Shown: positions 1 to 11,117 of the stretch, piece after piece
Position numbering within the stretch: the first letter of the stretch is position 1
How the letters are laid out: every line of letters begins with the position of its first letter
Origin: Poecilobothrus nobilitatus
Taxonomy: Eukaryota; Arthropoda; Insecta; Diptera; Dolichopodidae
Reading direction: 5' to 3'
NCBI GenBank assembly: GCA_947095535.1
Contig: OX352772.1
Span: forward strand, 167,982,613-168,046,612
Length of the DNA: 64,000 nt
Made by a program: the position numbers and the translations under genes
Notes under the pieces: model-generated
What the model saw: only the letters and a program-made list of their open reading frames with translations
Databases searched by the model: none
What the model was told of the DNA's origin: nothing

Positions 1-310
1 TTCATAAATAAAGAAAGTACCTCGAAGGATAAAATATGTACCAAAATACTGTGATTATGTAAATATTACAATCCAACAACATAACTCGAATGAAAATGAT
101 ATACATAAATGTACTTTACTGTATATTTCTATAGTATACTATTAGTAGTATATCGTATATCCAAACAAACATCTAACCTGGAACACCTATCTACCTAATC
201 GCTTAATAAGATCATGCAGTAAAAATTGTTGACAAATATCTTGATTTAAATTATAAACAAATGGAGCAGAACAAAATAATTTAGGAAATTAGTTTAACAT
301 AATATTATGT
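1..310. other. AT-rich intergenic sequence
   Basis: No open frame of any length, splice-like exon or repeat boundary is recognisable here. Bases 222-300 resemble, loosely, part of the tandem unit that recurs at 840 and 1260 (the motif TGTTGACA followed by TTTAAAT and TAAACAAATG), so this is probably the decayed edge of that array. Confidence 0.5.
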
Positions 311-555
311 GTATCCAGCCATTGGTGCAGTGGTTAACGCACCGCTTCTCATTCATAAGGGAATGAGAGGTCTCGGGTTCGATTCCCGGCTGGGTACAAT
401 AATTATAATATAAAAAAAAAAATATTCATATATCGCAATATGTAAATACTTTATATATCACGTACACATTCCTACCAGGAAACAAGAGTTATAGCTACCT
501 GGCACATTTATGTACCACGGTACCTGAATATAAATAAATAAATAAATATTATGTA
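311..555 (+). repeat. tRNA-derived SINE
   Basis: The head (311-397) carries a pol III A box (TGGTGCAGTGG, about 323-333) and a perfect B box (GGTTCGATTCC, 376-386). A 7-bp acceptor-like stem pairs 312-318 with 390-396. The region between the boxes has been replaced by a hairpin (TCTCATTC...GAATGAGA), so it is not a functional cloverleaf. A non-tRNA body follows, with the motif CATTTATGT near 507, and the element ends in AATA repeats (530-548). Head, body and simple-repeat tail together define a SINE. The same body motif occurs in the SINEs at 27700 and 52917. Confidence 0.7.
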
Positions 556-829
556 CATACGTACGTACATATTTACATACGTAGTTTTAATTTTTTGTGT
601 TGACAAAATTTTGTTTGTAAATCATAATGCGTAATGCGCAAAAGCATAATTTTGTAATGATCTTTACTTTTTATATTCTTTTCTATGTACAAAAATAATA
701 TTATGAATGTATGTAGTTTGAATTTGGCAATTGGAATTAGTTTGAATAAAGTTTTATATGTATATCTATATATACACAATATACATAATAATGTTGCTAA
801 ATAAAACACAAAACCTTAATTTTTAACGC

Positions 830-1660
830 CATGCATATTCAATATACAATAAAAAATGTTGACAACAAATATTCTTATTTAAATCCTAAACAAATGTTTT
901 AAATCAAAATAATTTAGCAACATAAAAATATTATATGTACCTATATATGTATATTGTGTTTTGCTAAGCCCTAATACAAAACCCATGTGAACATCAAGAT
1001 TGATTGAACTAAATTATTATAGCAAGAAAGATCAAATACATGTGTATTGTATGCATGAATTATGAATAAGAAGAAAAATAAAGTTTTGAATCTATTATAC
1101 ATAAAATTATATTTAAAAAATATTGATGAATAGAGTTAAAAGGAAAAAAAAAAATTATACATATACGAATTGGATTCGAACCACAGTCCACACATTAACA
1201 CTCACTTTCAAGACCTGTACACTGTCCTCTGCACCATATATGCATTAATTCAATATGCATTAAAGAATGTTGACAGCAAATATTTTGATTTAAATACTAA
1301 ACAAATGTTGTAAACAAAATAACTTAGCAACATACATAAAAATATTGTATGTATGGATTGTGTTTTGCTAATTATGCTAATACAAAACACCAGAAAAGAT
1401 CAAGAATATAATGTGTATGTTTGTATGCATGAATAAGAGATAAAAATGTAAGTTTTAAATTGATATATACAAAAATGTATACATATTTTATTCAAAAAAT
1501 GTTGATGAATAGATAGTTAAAAAAAAAAAATGTTGCATGTGAACTGGATTCGAACAACATGATCCCCACTTTTGAAACCTGTACACTATCCTCTGCACCA
1601 TACTACACTTACAAATGTTGCTAACAGATTACGAAGATAATAAAAAGCGTGACAGAATGA
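830..1660 (-). repeat. Tandem ~400 bp units with tRNA-like cores
   Basis: Two imperfect direct copies of a unit of about 400 bp start near 855 and 1267 (shared ATGTTGACA, TAAACAAATG, TTAGCAACATA and GTTTTGCTAA motifs). Each contains a minus-strand tRNA-like segment, at about 1163-1238 and 1548-1608, with an A-box-like stretch next to TATGGTGCAGAGGA and a B-box-like GGTTCGAATCC (a diverged version in the second). No protein-coding potential was seen. The array is either a local amplification of a SINE-type unit or a tRNA-related satellite. Confidence 0.55.
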
Positions 1661-1661
1661 C

Positions 1662-1664
1662 AAA

Positions 1665-1715
<51 letters not shown>

Positions 1716-1716
1716 A
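1662..1716. repeat. (TAAA)n microsatellite
   Basis: About 13 uninterrupted AAAT/TAAA units. This matches the tails of the tRNA-derived SINEs in the window and may be the tail of a SINE whose body is no longer recognisable. Confidence 0.85.
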
Positions 1717-1732
1717 CCGACAGCGACGAGCT

Positions 1733-2577
1733 AATATAAAAGCATATAAAAAAGTTGTTAACAGAAATAAGAGTATAATATTGAAGCTTTAATTTTTATG
1801 TATTACTTCAAAAAAATTTTAACAGGTGTTTAAAAATTGGAAATTTTCGGTTTTTGACTCCTTACAGCTCCTAAACGGGGTGTGAAAAAAAAAAAATTTC
1901 TGAAATGACTCATACTTATTTTCAAAGATCTAACTTCTGTCAAGTTTCCAACTGAAACCGTTTAGAAGATAAAAGGGTTAAAGGATTTTGCAATAATTCA
2001 GTTTCGCATAACGGTAAATTAAGACACCGTATAGCACAAGTATATATTTATTATATACATGTTTGTAAAGCTCATAATAGTAGCTATCGTTTGGAATTTT
2101 CAGATAGAAGATATACCATATAGAGCTTGTGGTATAACAATTTAAATATAGAGATTTTTCGAGCTTTGGGTGGCTGTAACTCCTTAACAGGTGGGGCTAC
2201 AGAAAATTCATATTCTCATAAAATTAATATTTTTATAATATTTATCAGCAGTTAAAATTTCATGGCTGTATTTCAAAAAAATTCTGGAGATCTAACAGTT
2301 AGTTGTTCGGGAGCTACCCGAAGTTTTGGTCGGAACTCAACCAAAAAAATAGGGAACCTACAAATTGCTCCCAGAATATTTTGCGTAAATTTCAAGATTC
2401 TAACTTTCATAGCTTTTGAGTTAGCGTGCTGACGGGCTGACGGACATGGCTTAATCGACTCAGAATTTGATTCTGATCCGATCCATACCTTTGAAGGTAT
2501 ATCTAGCTCGCTTATTTCGAGGTGCTACAAATGGAGCAGTAATTTTATCATACCCGATACTTATCGTACGGGTATAA
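1733..2577 (-). mobile_element. TATACCC element copy a (Helentron-derived type), 3'-truncated
   Basis: Read on the minus strand, the element starts at 2577 with TATACCC, then a short loop and GGGTAT, forming a terminal hairpin. A conserved block follows (cell wall-like wording aside, it is non-coding): gagctagatat, a short gap, ATTCTGAGTCGATTAAG, a GTCCG/GTC run and TAACTCAAAA. Diverged internal paragraphs with TTCGGGTAGC follow. The right end stops near 1733 without the subterminal repeat seen in the copies at 23423 and 31591, so it is truncated. It has no coding capacity. It is the same subfamily as 31591 and 47747. Confidence 0.65.
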
Positions 2578-2883
2578 TTATTGAAAATAGTGTTATTATT
2601 AAAGTCTGATTTTAAGTAAAGTGTGGTGTTATTAATTATAAGTATATGTTGCGTTAGTGATACTAAATATATAAAGTATAAGCTAAAAATACAAAGTGCA
2701 AATAAATATTAGTGTTACTATGACATTTATATATAAACCGTTAAATATTACTATATCGAAAAACATTTCATATAGGTGCATCAATTTTTAAAATTTGTTC
2801 GTTTGTGTTTAGAACAATATAATAAAAATTAATTTTTAGTTTTTTAAAAATATTGCGTACTATATAATATATTTTCATATAAA
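2578..2883. other. AT-rich flank upstream of P element
   Basis: No coding frame was found. It probably contains the 5' end of the P-superfamily element beginning with the THAP domain at 2884, but I could not find a terminal inverted repeat or an 8-bp target duplication by eye. Confidence 0.35.
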
Positions 2884-3592
2884 ATGAGTAAAAGATCTGT
2901 GAAAGCAGGAACTTAATGCAGTTTACCCCATTGCCGAAAGTCTAAAAGAGATATCCCGAATTTAAAGTTATTTAAATTTCCAGCTTCCGATTCTCCTCTA
3001 TTTAATTTGTGGGTGCAAACATGCAAATTTAGTGAAGTGTTTGTTGCAGATTCCCCTTTATTATTATTATATGTGAGAAACATTTTTCACCTGATTTAAT
3101 AGGAGTAAGAAAATTGAAAAATGGTGCGATTCCAAATATATTTTTGGATAATAATACAGAGAATCTAAATACATAAAATAACTAAGGAAATGAAGATATG
3201 GATAACTTCAGAACACCACCTCGTAAAATAAAACGTCCTGAATGTGATTTTGCTTTGTCTCTAACATCATTATGCAAACATTGCAAGAAAACTATTCAAA
3301 ACTCAACATTTTATCAAAAAAAAATTAATAATTTGTCTAAGAAATGCAAAGAAAACAAAATCCAAATACAAAATTTAAAAAATAAAATAAAAAAATTGCA
3401 AAACAAAGTATTTAAAACAAAACAAAGTAACGAGGTCATAGATTTACAATCCATGGAAACACAAATTGAAAAATTAGAACATATAACAGAAAACGATAAA
3501 ATTCTTTCTAAAATGTTATTAATAAAAAAAAGATGCAAAAGTATTTCTTGGAAAGAAGATGAAAAGCTGTTTGCACAAAGGATTTATTACAG
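2884..3592 (+). pseudogene. P-type transposase 5' exon: THAP domain and coiled coil
   Basis: The ATG at 2884 opens a frame that reaches a stop after about 11 codons. Just beyond the stop lies a THAP-type C2CH zinc finger: CSLPHC at the start, a central hydrophobic LWVQTC stretch, then CEKHF and a GAIPNIF-like end, the last part in another frame. THAP domains bind the transposon ends. From 3198 a clean 134-codon frame encodes a Cys pair (LCKHCKK) and a Lys/Asn-rich coiled coil of about 60 residues, as in P-element transposases. It ends at a consensus 5' splice site (AG/GTGTGT) at 3592/3593. The nonsense and frameshift in the THAP region mean no intact protein. Confidence 0.7.
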
Positions 3593-3698
3593 GTGTGTAT
3601 AAATTCTTTTTTGTATTTATAAAATATATAGCTAAATTATAGTTTATTTATTAAGTTAGTATAATTTGTCTAACTTCTTTATTTTTCCTTGTTTACAG
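3593..3698 (+). other. Predicted 106-nt intron of P-type transposase
   Basis: A GT donor (CAG/GTGTGT) is at 3593 and a pyrimidine-rich acceptor (CTTGTTTACAG) ends at 3698. Removing it joins the coiled-coil exon to the core. The same 106-nt intron is kept in copy 2 (11012-11117), including both splice dinucleotides. Confidence 0.65.
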
Positions 3699-5143
3699 AT
3701 CTACATCAACATATTTATTTTTACTTGATACATTGAAATCAAATCTTCCTAGTGCTTCGTCTTTATATATGGAATGATATTAAAAATCTTCAAGCAGGAA
3801 ATAATTCATGTATTCATAAGGCTCTTGAAAATGCTGTAAAATATATGAACGACGAAGAAAACGAATGCGTTTTAATTTTTGATGAAGTGCCTATAAGAAA
3901 AAATTTAACTTATAATATTTCTGCAGATGTCGTGGATGGAGTTGTTGATTTGGGATATAAGCGACCTAATCAAGTAGGAAGTTGTATATGTGTTTTTATG
4001 TTAAGAGGATTATTAAAAAACTAGAAATTCATTTTAAATTATTTTGCGACAAACTCTATAAAAGGCGATGAATTATCAAAAATATTAAAAGAAAATTTAA
4101 ATGTAATATCTAAAATTGGCTTCAAAATAAGAGCTATAACCTGCGATCAAGGTCCTAACAATCGCAAATGTTTGAAGATATTTGATGCATCAGTTGATAA
4201 ACCATTCTTCTATCATAATGAAAATAAAATTTACTTATTATATGATGTACCTCGTTTGAACAAATCTATTCGAAATGCACTGTTAAAAGCAAACTTTGAT
4301 GTTATTAGAGAAATTTTTAAATTGGAACACGCCAATTTCACAAAAATCACAAAATGAACAACATCTCATAATGAGCCAACAAAATTTTGAAAAAAGGCGT
4401 GTCAGCTTAGCAGTAGAAACATTAAGTCACAGTGTTGTAGCTGCAATTTTATCTGCAAGTGAAAATAAGCAATTTCAAAAAAAATCATCTATTGACGCAA
4501 ATTCTACAGCAAAATTAAAAAAAAAAATGTATACATATTTTCGCTGTCTAAATAGTAAAATATTAAACGACCCTAATCCTTTTAAACGTGGATTACAAAT
4601 TAATAATCATATTTGGGAAAATTTACAAGAATTAATAGTACTCTTAGAAAAAGTCAAATATCAAAGAAATAACGTATTTTGCATAAATGGATTAATTAAA
4701 ACAACCAATGGTATTTTATCTTTAACACAAGAAATATCAAACGAAAATCCAAATATTTCATTTATACTTACTAGTCGTTTTAACTAAGACCCCTTAGAAA
4801 ATTGTTTTTCTTATATCCGCGCTAAAGGGGGTCACTGTAAGAATCCATCAGTTCACGAATTCAACATAATAGTAGCCAAATTACTATCATTAAAAATTTG
4901 TCAACTTAATTTCAACAGGAAATCAAATTGTCAAGAAGATGATGATATTATGTTACCAATTGATTTTCAAGCTATTTTAGAAGACACTCAACAAACCATT
5001 GCCAATAATTACAATAATAATAATAATACTGAACCTATATTATATGAAGGTATTGTAAAGGAAAATGAAGACTATTTTAAAGAAAACCTTCTTCTTCTAC
5101 TACCAATCCATGACTGGATGTACGGTGATTATATCAGGAGGGT
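3699..5143 (+). pseudogene. P-type transposase core (RNase H-like), broken
   Basis: Pieces in order are a lead-in LDTLKSNLPSASSLY with a 1-nt frameshift near 3756; VLIFDEVPIRKNLTYN (3866-3913), the first acidic motif; VVDLGYKRPNQ and MLRGLL; TCDQGPNNRKC (4139-4171), the second acidic motif; then a long helical insert (4296-4787) that corresponds to the GTP-binding insertion region of P transposases. The DPLENCFSYIRAKGG motif (4788-4832) holds the last D-x2-E. A TAA at 4785-4787 stands immediately before DPLEN, where the family usually has Gln, so it looks like a CAA to TAA change. At least one frameshift and one nonsense codon make it non-functional. The RTE insertion follows. Confidence 0.8.
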
Positions 5144-6920
5144 TTTTTTTTTTTATTGTAGGGATAGGTTGGAATATTCAACTCTGTTTCTGGCTTTGTG
5201 TACTAGTTCGCCGATTGTTCTAATGCCGGTCCAGTTTTTGATGTTTCGTAACCAGGACAATTGTTTTCTGCCAACACCGCGTCTTCCTTCGATTCTACCT
5301 TGGACAATTAATTGCGGCATTTGGTACTTTGGATTCCTCATTATATGACCGAAGTTGGCTATTTTACGATGTTTTACTGTTGTTAAAAGTATTCGATCTA
5401 TATTCAGTCTTCGAAGCACCTCTTCGTTTGTGACTCTATCTGTCCATTTTATTTTAAGTAAGCGGCGATAGCACCACATCTCGGAAGCCTCTAGTTTATT
5501 AATTGCATCTACTTTTAGTGTCCAGGTTTCTACACCATATAATAGGGTCGACCACACATAGCATTTTGTGAATCGAAGTTTTAGTTTGACATTCAAGTTT
5601 CGGTCACTCAATAGTTTTTTAAATTTACCGAAAGAATTCCTTGCCATCATAATTCTTCGTTTAACCTATTTATTGGAGTCCCAATCTTCGTCTAGTTAGT
5701 ATCCAAGATATTTATAGTTTCCTACACGTTCAATCTCGTTGTTACCGCAGTATAATTTAACGTTATTGTGTGTATTTTTGTCTCTACTTACTATCATAAA
5801 TTTAGTTTTCGCAATATTGATGTTGAGACCATAGTTTTTGCTGTGATGATAGACTCTTTCGACGAGATGTTGTAGGTCTAATATATTGTCAGCTATCAAG
5901 GTTGTATCATTCGCGTATCTGATGTTGTTGATATAAACTCCGTTAACTTTAATCCCCATTTCAGTATTAATGATACTTTCTTCAAATATGTTCTGTGAGT
6001 ATATGTGAAAGAGTATTGGTGATAGAATACAACCCTGTGTTACTCCTCTAAGTGTATTAATTTCCGCAGTTGTTGTTTCATTGGTTCTGACTTCAGTTCT
6101 TTGTTGCCAATATAAGTTTTAATGCATCGAATATATTTTTTATCTAGATTCAGCCTGAACAGGATTTCCATTAATTTATCGTGTTACACTGTGTCGAATG
6201 CTTTTTCGTAATCAATTAAGCAAAGGAAGACATCTTTTCTTAAATCTTTACAGTTTGTACTAGTCCTTGTGTGCAGAAAAGAGCTTCGCGCGTTTCTAGA
6301 CTTTGACGAAATCCGAATTGGGTATCACTTATGTTTGACTCAATTTTTCTGGAGATTCTATTGTGTATAGAAAATATTCTATTCTATTTTTAGAAAAATT
6401 TTAAGAGTGTGATTCATTAGGCTAATCAAACGGTGTTCGTTACATTTTTTGGCAATTTGTTTCTTAGGTAGAGCAATAAAGTCGATTGGGTATTCCCGAG
6501 TATTGTAAATATGCTTGAATATGTTCTAGAATGTGAATGTTGGTATCATCAATTAATTTCAAAATTTCAACTGTTAGATTGTCAGGAGCTGGAGCTTTAT
6601 TATCTTTTGATGTTTTAATAGCCATTAAAATTTCATCAGTTGTTATAGGCGGACCAGACATTGTTTCCAATAGACTGGGTTCATTGTATTCCGATCTTGT
6701 GGGATCTGAGAAAAGATTTTGAATATATTCTTCCCATATTGATCGAATTTCTTCCTCTTCAATGACAGTTTGACCTCGGTTATTAGTAAGAGAGGAAGTG
6801 CATCTTTTACTGTAACTTCCGGATATTTATTTATATTTTTTATGTATGTTGAAATTGTCATGGAGTTGATCGAGTCGCTCGATAGCTTCACATTCTTTTC
6901 TCATCCACTCATTCTTAAAA
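5144..6920 (-). pseudogene. RTE-type non-LTR retrotransposon, 5'-truncated, copy 1
   Basis: Reading on the minus strand: a pre-RT segment KKCEAIERLDQLHDN (about 6900); palm entry with NKAPAPDNLTVEILK (6590s); the catalytic loop region (5696-5959) with YANDTTLIADN where YADD is usual; then the RTE/BovB-style C-terminal tail (5153-5650) with LYGVETWTLK, EMWCYRRLLKIKWTDRV and a GRRGVGRK basic stretch. The 3' end has a poly(A) run (5147-5158 on the plus strand as T). The endonuclease half is missing. It interrupts the P-type transposase after its core. Several frameshifts split the frame. The first catalytic Asp is Asn in both copies. Confidence 0.8.
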
Positions 6921-6924
6921 AAAC

Positions 6925-7352
6925 CTAGAAAACCTAGATTCTTTTAATTCTAATTATATACCTATAGAATTAACATCTAGAAGATATTTTATAGGTTATA
7001 TTGCACGACGAATTACATGTAAGAAATGTAAAAATGAAATTGTAAAACCAACTGAAATTTTAACCTATCCTTCAGAAATGTTCATAAAAAAAATTATCGC
7101 ATTGAAACTGATTTTGGTAGCTTATATACACCGTCTTATATGTTTTTTGATATTTGCAAAATTCATATAAATGTTTTTGAAAAAATTTTTACACAAATAA
7201 GGAAGTTGAAAATATTAAAAGAATGTGTAAAACGTACACAAGAATCACATTATAAATTTTGGTCTGATGAGAAGGACTCAATATGCTGTTTACATAAGTT
7301 GGAAATTTTAAATTTATTGATCACCATATTATTACGAAAACATTGTTCTTAA
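6925..7352 (+). pseudogene. P-type transposase C-terminal part
   Basis: Resumes the transposase after the RTE insertion: LTSRRYFIGYIARRITC, then CKKCKNEIVKP, EILTYPSE and a terminal helical region that ends IITILLRKHC-like at 7352 before TAA. The GYIARR and CKKC features match the C-terminal region of P transposases. One frameshift lies around 7085-7105. The copy at 14590-14900 lacks about 120 bp of this part. Confidence 0.65.
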
Positions 7353-7376
7353 TTTACATTATAATATAAAACTTCC

Positions 7377-8019
7377 AGAAAATCTAAAACACAGATTTTA
7401 GAAAATCAATAATTTTATTATATGAAACATACAAGCAAACAAGCATGTAAAATATTAAAATATCAGAATATTTAATATTTAAAAATAATGTTAAATAAGA
7501 TTTAGAATTAGTGAAAATACAATTAGGTAGTTACATATAAAATCTAAGAAACTAACTGATATGTACCTAATATAAATTTTTTTTTTGTAAATACTAATAG
7601 GTATTATAAGGTGTTATAAGAAAATAAAATATAGAATAAAAAAATATTAAGTTTTTTTTAAATTTTTACAAAGTTGTTCTTAAGAAATTCTAAACAAAAA
7701 TCATTTTTCAGAAAATACAACATTCTTTAATTTAATTCTAGGAGGTAAATTGAATTTCAATTTTCAAATCCAAATTTTTTATAAATCCACATCTCTCACA
7801 CAATATATTATCGATTTATATTGCAAAGAACATAAAAAAAATAACTCACATACTTATTTCTCATCTCACTAATCGTTTTTATTTTTGCATTTTACATTTT
7901 ACAGTACATATTATACAAGTGTACAAAACACACATATGTACATACTTACATACATACATTACAAAAACCAATAAGAAAAACAGAAAAACAAAAGAAAAGA
8001 AGTTTAAAACATGCATGAT
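7377..8019. other. AT-rich intergenic sequence
   Basis: No exon-like or repeat-bounded feature was found; there are short CATA/TACA simple repeats at 7915-7960. It lies between the end of P copy 1 and the BEL/Pao element. The last five bases, ATGAT (8015-8019), are the left target-site duplication of that element. Confidence 0.6.
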
Positions 8020-8769
8020 TGTTGCGTCCTGGGCAGCCGTCAACCTAAAAAGAGTTTGAAAACAACCCCAAAGAATCATTAATAAAACAAATAAAGGAAA
8101 TACTTATCTAAAGTCATCCTGAGTTACACCGTCCAGGATCTCAACATCTATGGAACCAATCATCAACTCCTGAAAATAAATTAATCATTATTTTTGTATT
8201 GTATTTAAACTTACCAATAATAATCCAAATTTTTATGTACACATATTGTTACTTCTAATTATTAATAATTACCGAAATCGTCTTTCTCTTTTTTACTATA
8301 AGAAATGGTTAGTATGGTTTCATAATTGTAACACATAGTATAATAGTTAATTAACTTCATTATTAATTCTATCCGTCACCAGATGTCATCGTGATATGAT
8401 AAAATATTAATTTAATTAATTTTTAATCATCGCTTTTGGATAGATTTCTTATGTACCATAATCATATGCTTATGTAATGTCGATTATAATTCCTTTTGGT
8501 ACTGCTAAGGTTAATCAAATATAGTACATAAGGAACTATATGATCATAATGTTAATGGCATTTTTTTTTTTAGTTAGAATAAGATTTAATATAATATTGT
8601 CTAATTTTTTAAGTTTAATCGCTATTGAGTAGTTGAAAAAGAAAGATTGTAATAAAATTGATCGAAATTGAATTATTGGAAAATTTAGCGTTTTATTTTT
8701 TATGTCAAACTATTTGTTAAGCTTTGTGAGAAAGAAACATTATGAATTCTTAATAAGCTAAATCAAAAC
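8020..8769 (+). repeat. BEL/Pao 5' LTR
   Basis: Starts TGTTGCGTCCTGGGCAGCCG and ends AAATCAAAAC(T). It is about 80 bp longer than the 3' LTR because of a segment around 8270-8350 that the 3' copy lacks; otherwise the two are nearly identical. Confidence 0.9.
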
Positions 8770-8800
8770 TTAGTCCTTCGAGCCGGATAAATGATATAGT

Positions 8801-9060
8801 GTGCATAAAATCTATTTGGAAAAATATTCTCAAACAGTTTTAGTGGTTAAGCTCTAGTAAAAAAAAAAAAACTTTATAAAAGTGCTAAAAATCTATTTGG
8901 AAAAATATTCTAAAAAATTTTTAGTGGTTAAGCTCTAGTAAAAAAAAAAAACTTTATAAAAGTGCGTAAAATCTATTTGAAAAAATATTCTAAAACATTT
9001 TTAGTGGTCAAAATCCATTGAAACATTTTGGTGGTTAAGCTCTAGTTCAAAAAAAAAAAA
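8801..9060 (+). repeat. Three ~80 bp tandem repeats in BEL/Pao leader
   Basis: Three units beginning near 8802, 8881 and 8963 share GTGC..AAATCTATTTG, AATATTCTMAAA, TTTTAGTGGT and AAGCTCTAGT followed by an A run and ACTTTATAAAAG. A partial fourth unit ends at 9061. The repeats lie in the untranslated leader between the 5' LTR and gag; their function is unknown. Confidence 0.85.
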
Positions 9061-9709
9061 ACTAATCTAGTGGAAACGGTTAATGGAAATTTTGTAGTGG
9101 TTAAAAAAAAATCTATTAAAACAAAAAAAAAATAAAACTGTAAACTATAAGAGTAAAAAATTAAAAAAATATAAACTATAAGAACATTGATGTAGTGTAG
9201 TGTAGTTGTAAAATATTTGGTACGGTATCGGTAATATCGCAAATCGCGTACGCGGTAAGTTCCAGAATAGCAGAATTAGGGTGAGTAAACGGTGATATAC
9301 ATTTTAAAATATTTGAAAATATTTTTTGGAACCATACATAATTTTGCACATTATTATATTTGATTTTTTTGGATATTTAAACATTATATCATTAACTTTA
9401 AATATACCTATATACATATTTGAATGATATGCCTATTGGAACGTAATCAATAAATTTACCCTTTAAATATACCCATATACGTATTTGAATGGGTTTTTGG
9501 ATTTCTGGACAGAGCGAGGTCCGAATATTAAAAAATATTATTTTAAAAAAATTATCTGAATTTGGTAGGTGTTTTAGTTGAGGTAAATAAATTAAAAGAA
9601 AGATGGAAGACTTAATAAATGCTTAGTTGCCACAAAAGGAAATCCTTGGAGTTGCTTTAATAATTATTTATTAAAGGAAAGTTGCTTTAATAATTATAAA
9701 AAGACGGCG

Positions 9710-10890
9710 ATGGATAAGCGCACTAAAGGGTTTTATCAAAGAAGGTCAGCAGCTTTTCAAGGGCATTGGGGTACATTTGTCAGTGGGCATAAAAGATTAT
9801 TAGTTCAAAGGTTATCAGAAAAGGGGACAAAAAAAGAATTATAGTTACTTTGAAGAGGATATCACTTTTGATATAAGAATTTTGTTACTTTGAAGAGGGA
9901 AGATTACTTCAACACTAATTACGAAATAATTGAAAGCCGATATGAAACAGACTTTGTAGAAAACGCATCAAAGGAAACCGAGACCAGCATGATGAAATCC
10001 AACCAGTCGAGAATAACTCTGGAGTGCGGCTTGAAGTTACCAAAGGTCTCACTTGATAAATTCGATGGTGATTACAAAAACTGGCCAACCTTCTATGACC
10101 TTTTTAGAACAATGGTACACCAAAATGATTCTCTGAGTCCAGTTCAAAAATGCAGTATTTAAAGATGCACCTTGTAGGAGAACCAGAACAGCTTTTGAGG
10201 CCGTACCAAGTAACAGAAAAGAATTATTTTTCAGCATGGTGACTATTACAGGATTGATATGAAAATCGAAATGTCTTAGTAAATGCACAATTAAAGACAT
10301 TATTATTTCAGTAAAAAGTTCAACAAGAGTCGGCCCATGGGGTCAGAGGATTATTAGACACAACATCTGAATGCTTACACGCTCTAGATAATCTGGATAT
10401 TTCTACGAAAGAATAGGACCCGATTTTAATTTTTTTAATTGTCAACAAGCTTCCAACGGAAACGCATGAGTTGCGGGAGCAAGAAACTTGCAAAATGAAA
10501 GAATTGCCATCTTGGAAAACACTCAAAGAATTTCTAGAATCGAGATTCCGCACCTTAGAAGCCATAAATAGCAGAAAACCAATACAGAAACAGCCAGCAA
10601 CCATTTTTAACATTAATCGAAACAAAATTACAACACAATCGTATCACATTGCAACTCCAACTTCATGTGTCGATTGTCAAGGCCAACACACCATTCGGCA
10701 ATGTGATGAATTTCTAAAGCTAAATCAAAGTAAACGTTTAGACTTTATAAAGGTAAAAAATTTATGTATCGACTGTTTAGGGTTTGGGCATAGAATTGTT
10801 AATTGTCCCAGTACGAGAGTTTGCCAATATTGCAAAAAGAAACATCACAGGTTTTTACATAAAAATATAAACTCGTACGGGTTTATATAA
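9710..10890 (+). pseudogene. BEL/Pao gag
   Basis: Begins at ATG 9710 (MDKRTKGFYQRR) and breaks after about 44 codons. The frame continues at 9890-10162 with LPKVSLDKFDGDYKNWPTFYDLF, the pattern of the DUF1759-type gag domain of BEL/Pao. The 10471-10890 part (139 codons) holds the LREQETCKMKELPSW...LKEFLESRFRTLE stretch and Cys/His knuckles: CVDCQGQHTIRQC, CIDCLGFGHRIVNC and CQYCKKKHH. The reading frame is lost in several places between 10163 and 10470. The gag is cut at about 10885 by the P+RTE composite. Gag would form the virus-like particle and bind RNA. Confidence 0.85.
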
Positions 10891-11117
10891 CAGAAAATGA
10901 TAAAATTCTTTCTAAAATGTTATGAAAAGAAAGAAAAGTATTAAAAAAAAGATGCAAAAGTATTTCTTGGAAAGAAGATGAGAAGCTGTTTGCACAAAGG
11001 ATTTATTACAGGTGTGTATAAATTCCTTTTTGTATTTATAAAACATATAGCTAAATTATAGTTTATTTACTAAGTTAGTTTGATTTGTCTAACCTCTTTA
11101 TTTTTCTTTATTTACAG

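Larger units (their letters stand above)
2884..7376 (+). mobile_element. P-superfamily DNA transposon copy 1 (decayed, with RTE insertion)
   Basis: The order of parts is a THAP zinc finger (2884-3175), coiled coil (3198-3592), a 106-bp intron, an RNase H-like transposase core (3699-5143), an RTE insertion (5144-6920) and the transposase C-terminus (6925-7352). The order matches P-element/THAP9-type transposases. From 3481 to 7376 it is nearly identical to 10885-14911, apart from a ~120-bp segment (about 7105-7205) missing from the second copy. Terminal repeats were not identified. Confidence 0.8.

Noticed and set aside
311..397. A functional tRNA gene
   Set aside because: Boxes A and B are good, but the anticodon region is replaced by a long hairpin and the D arm is displaced. 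The following body and AATA tail mark it as a SINE head.
573..809. A 78-codon minus-strand frame
   Set aside because: AT-rich chance frame with no motif, overlapping repeat-unit sequence.
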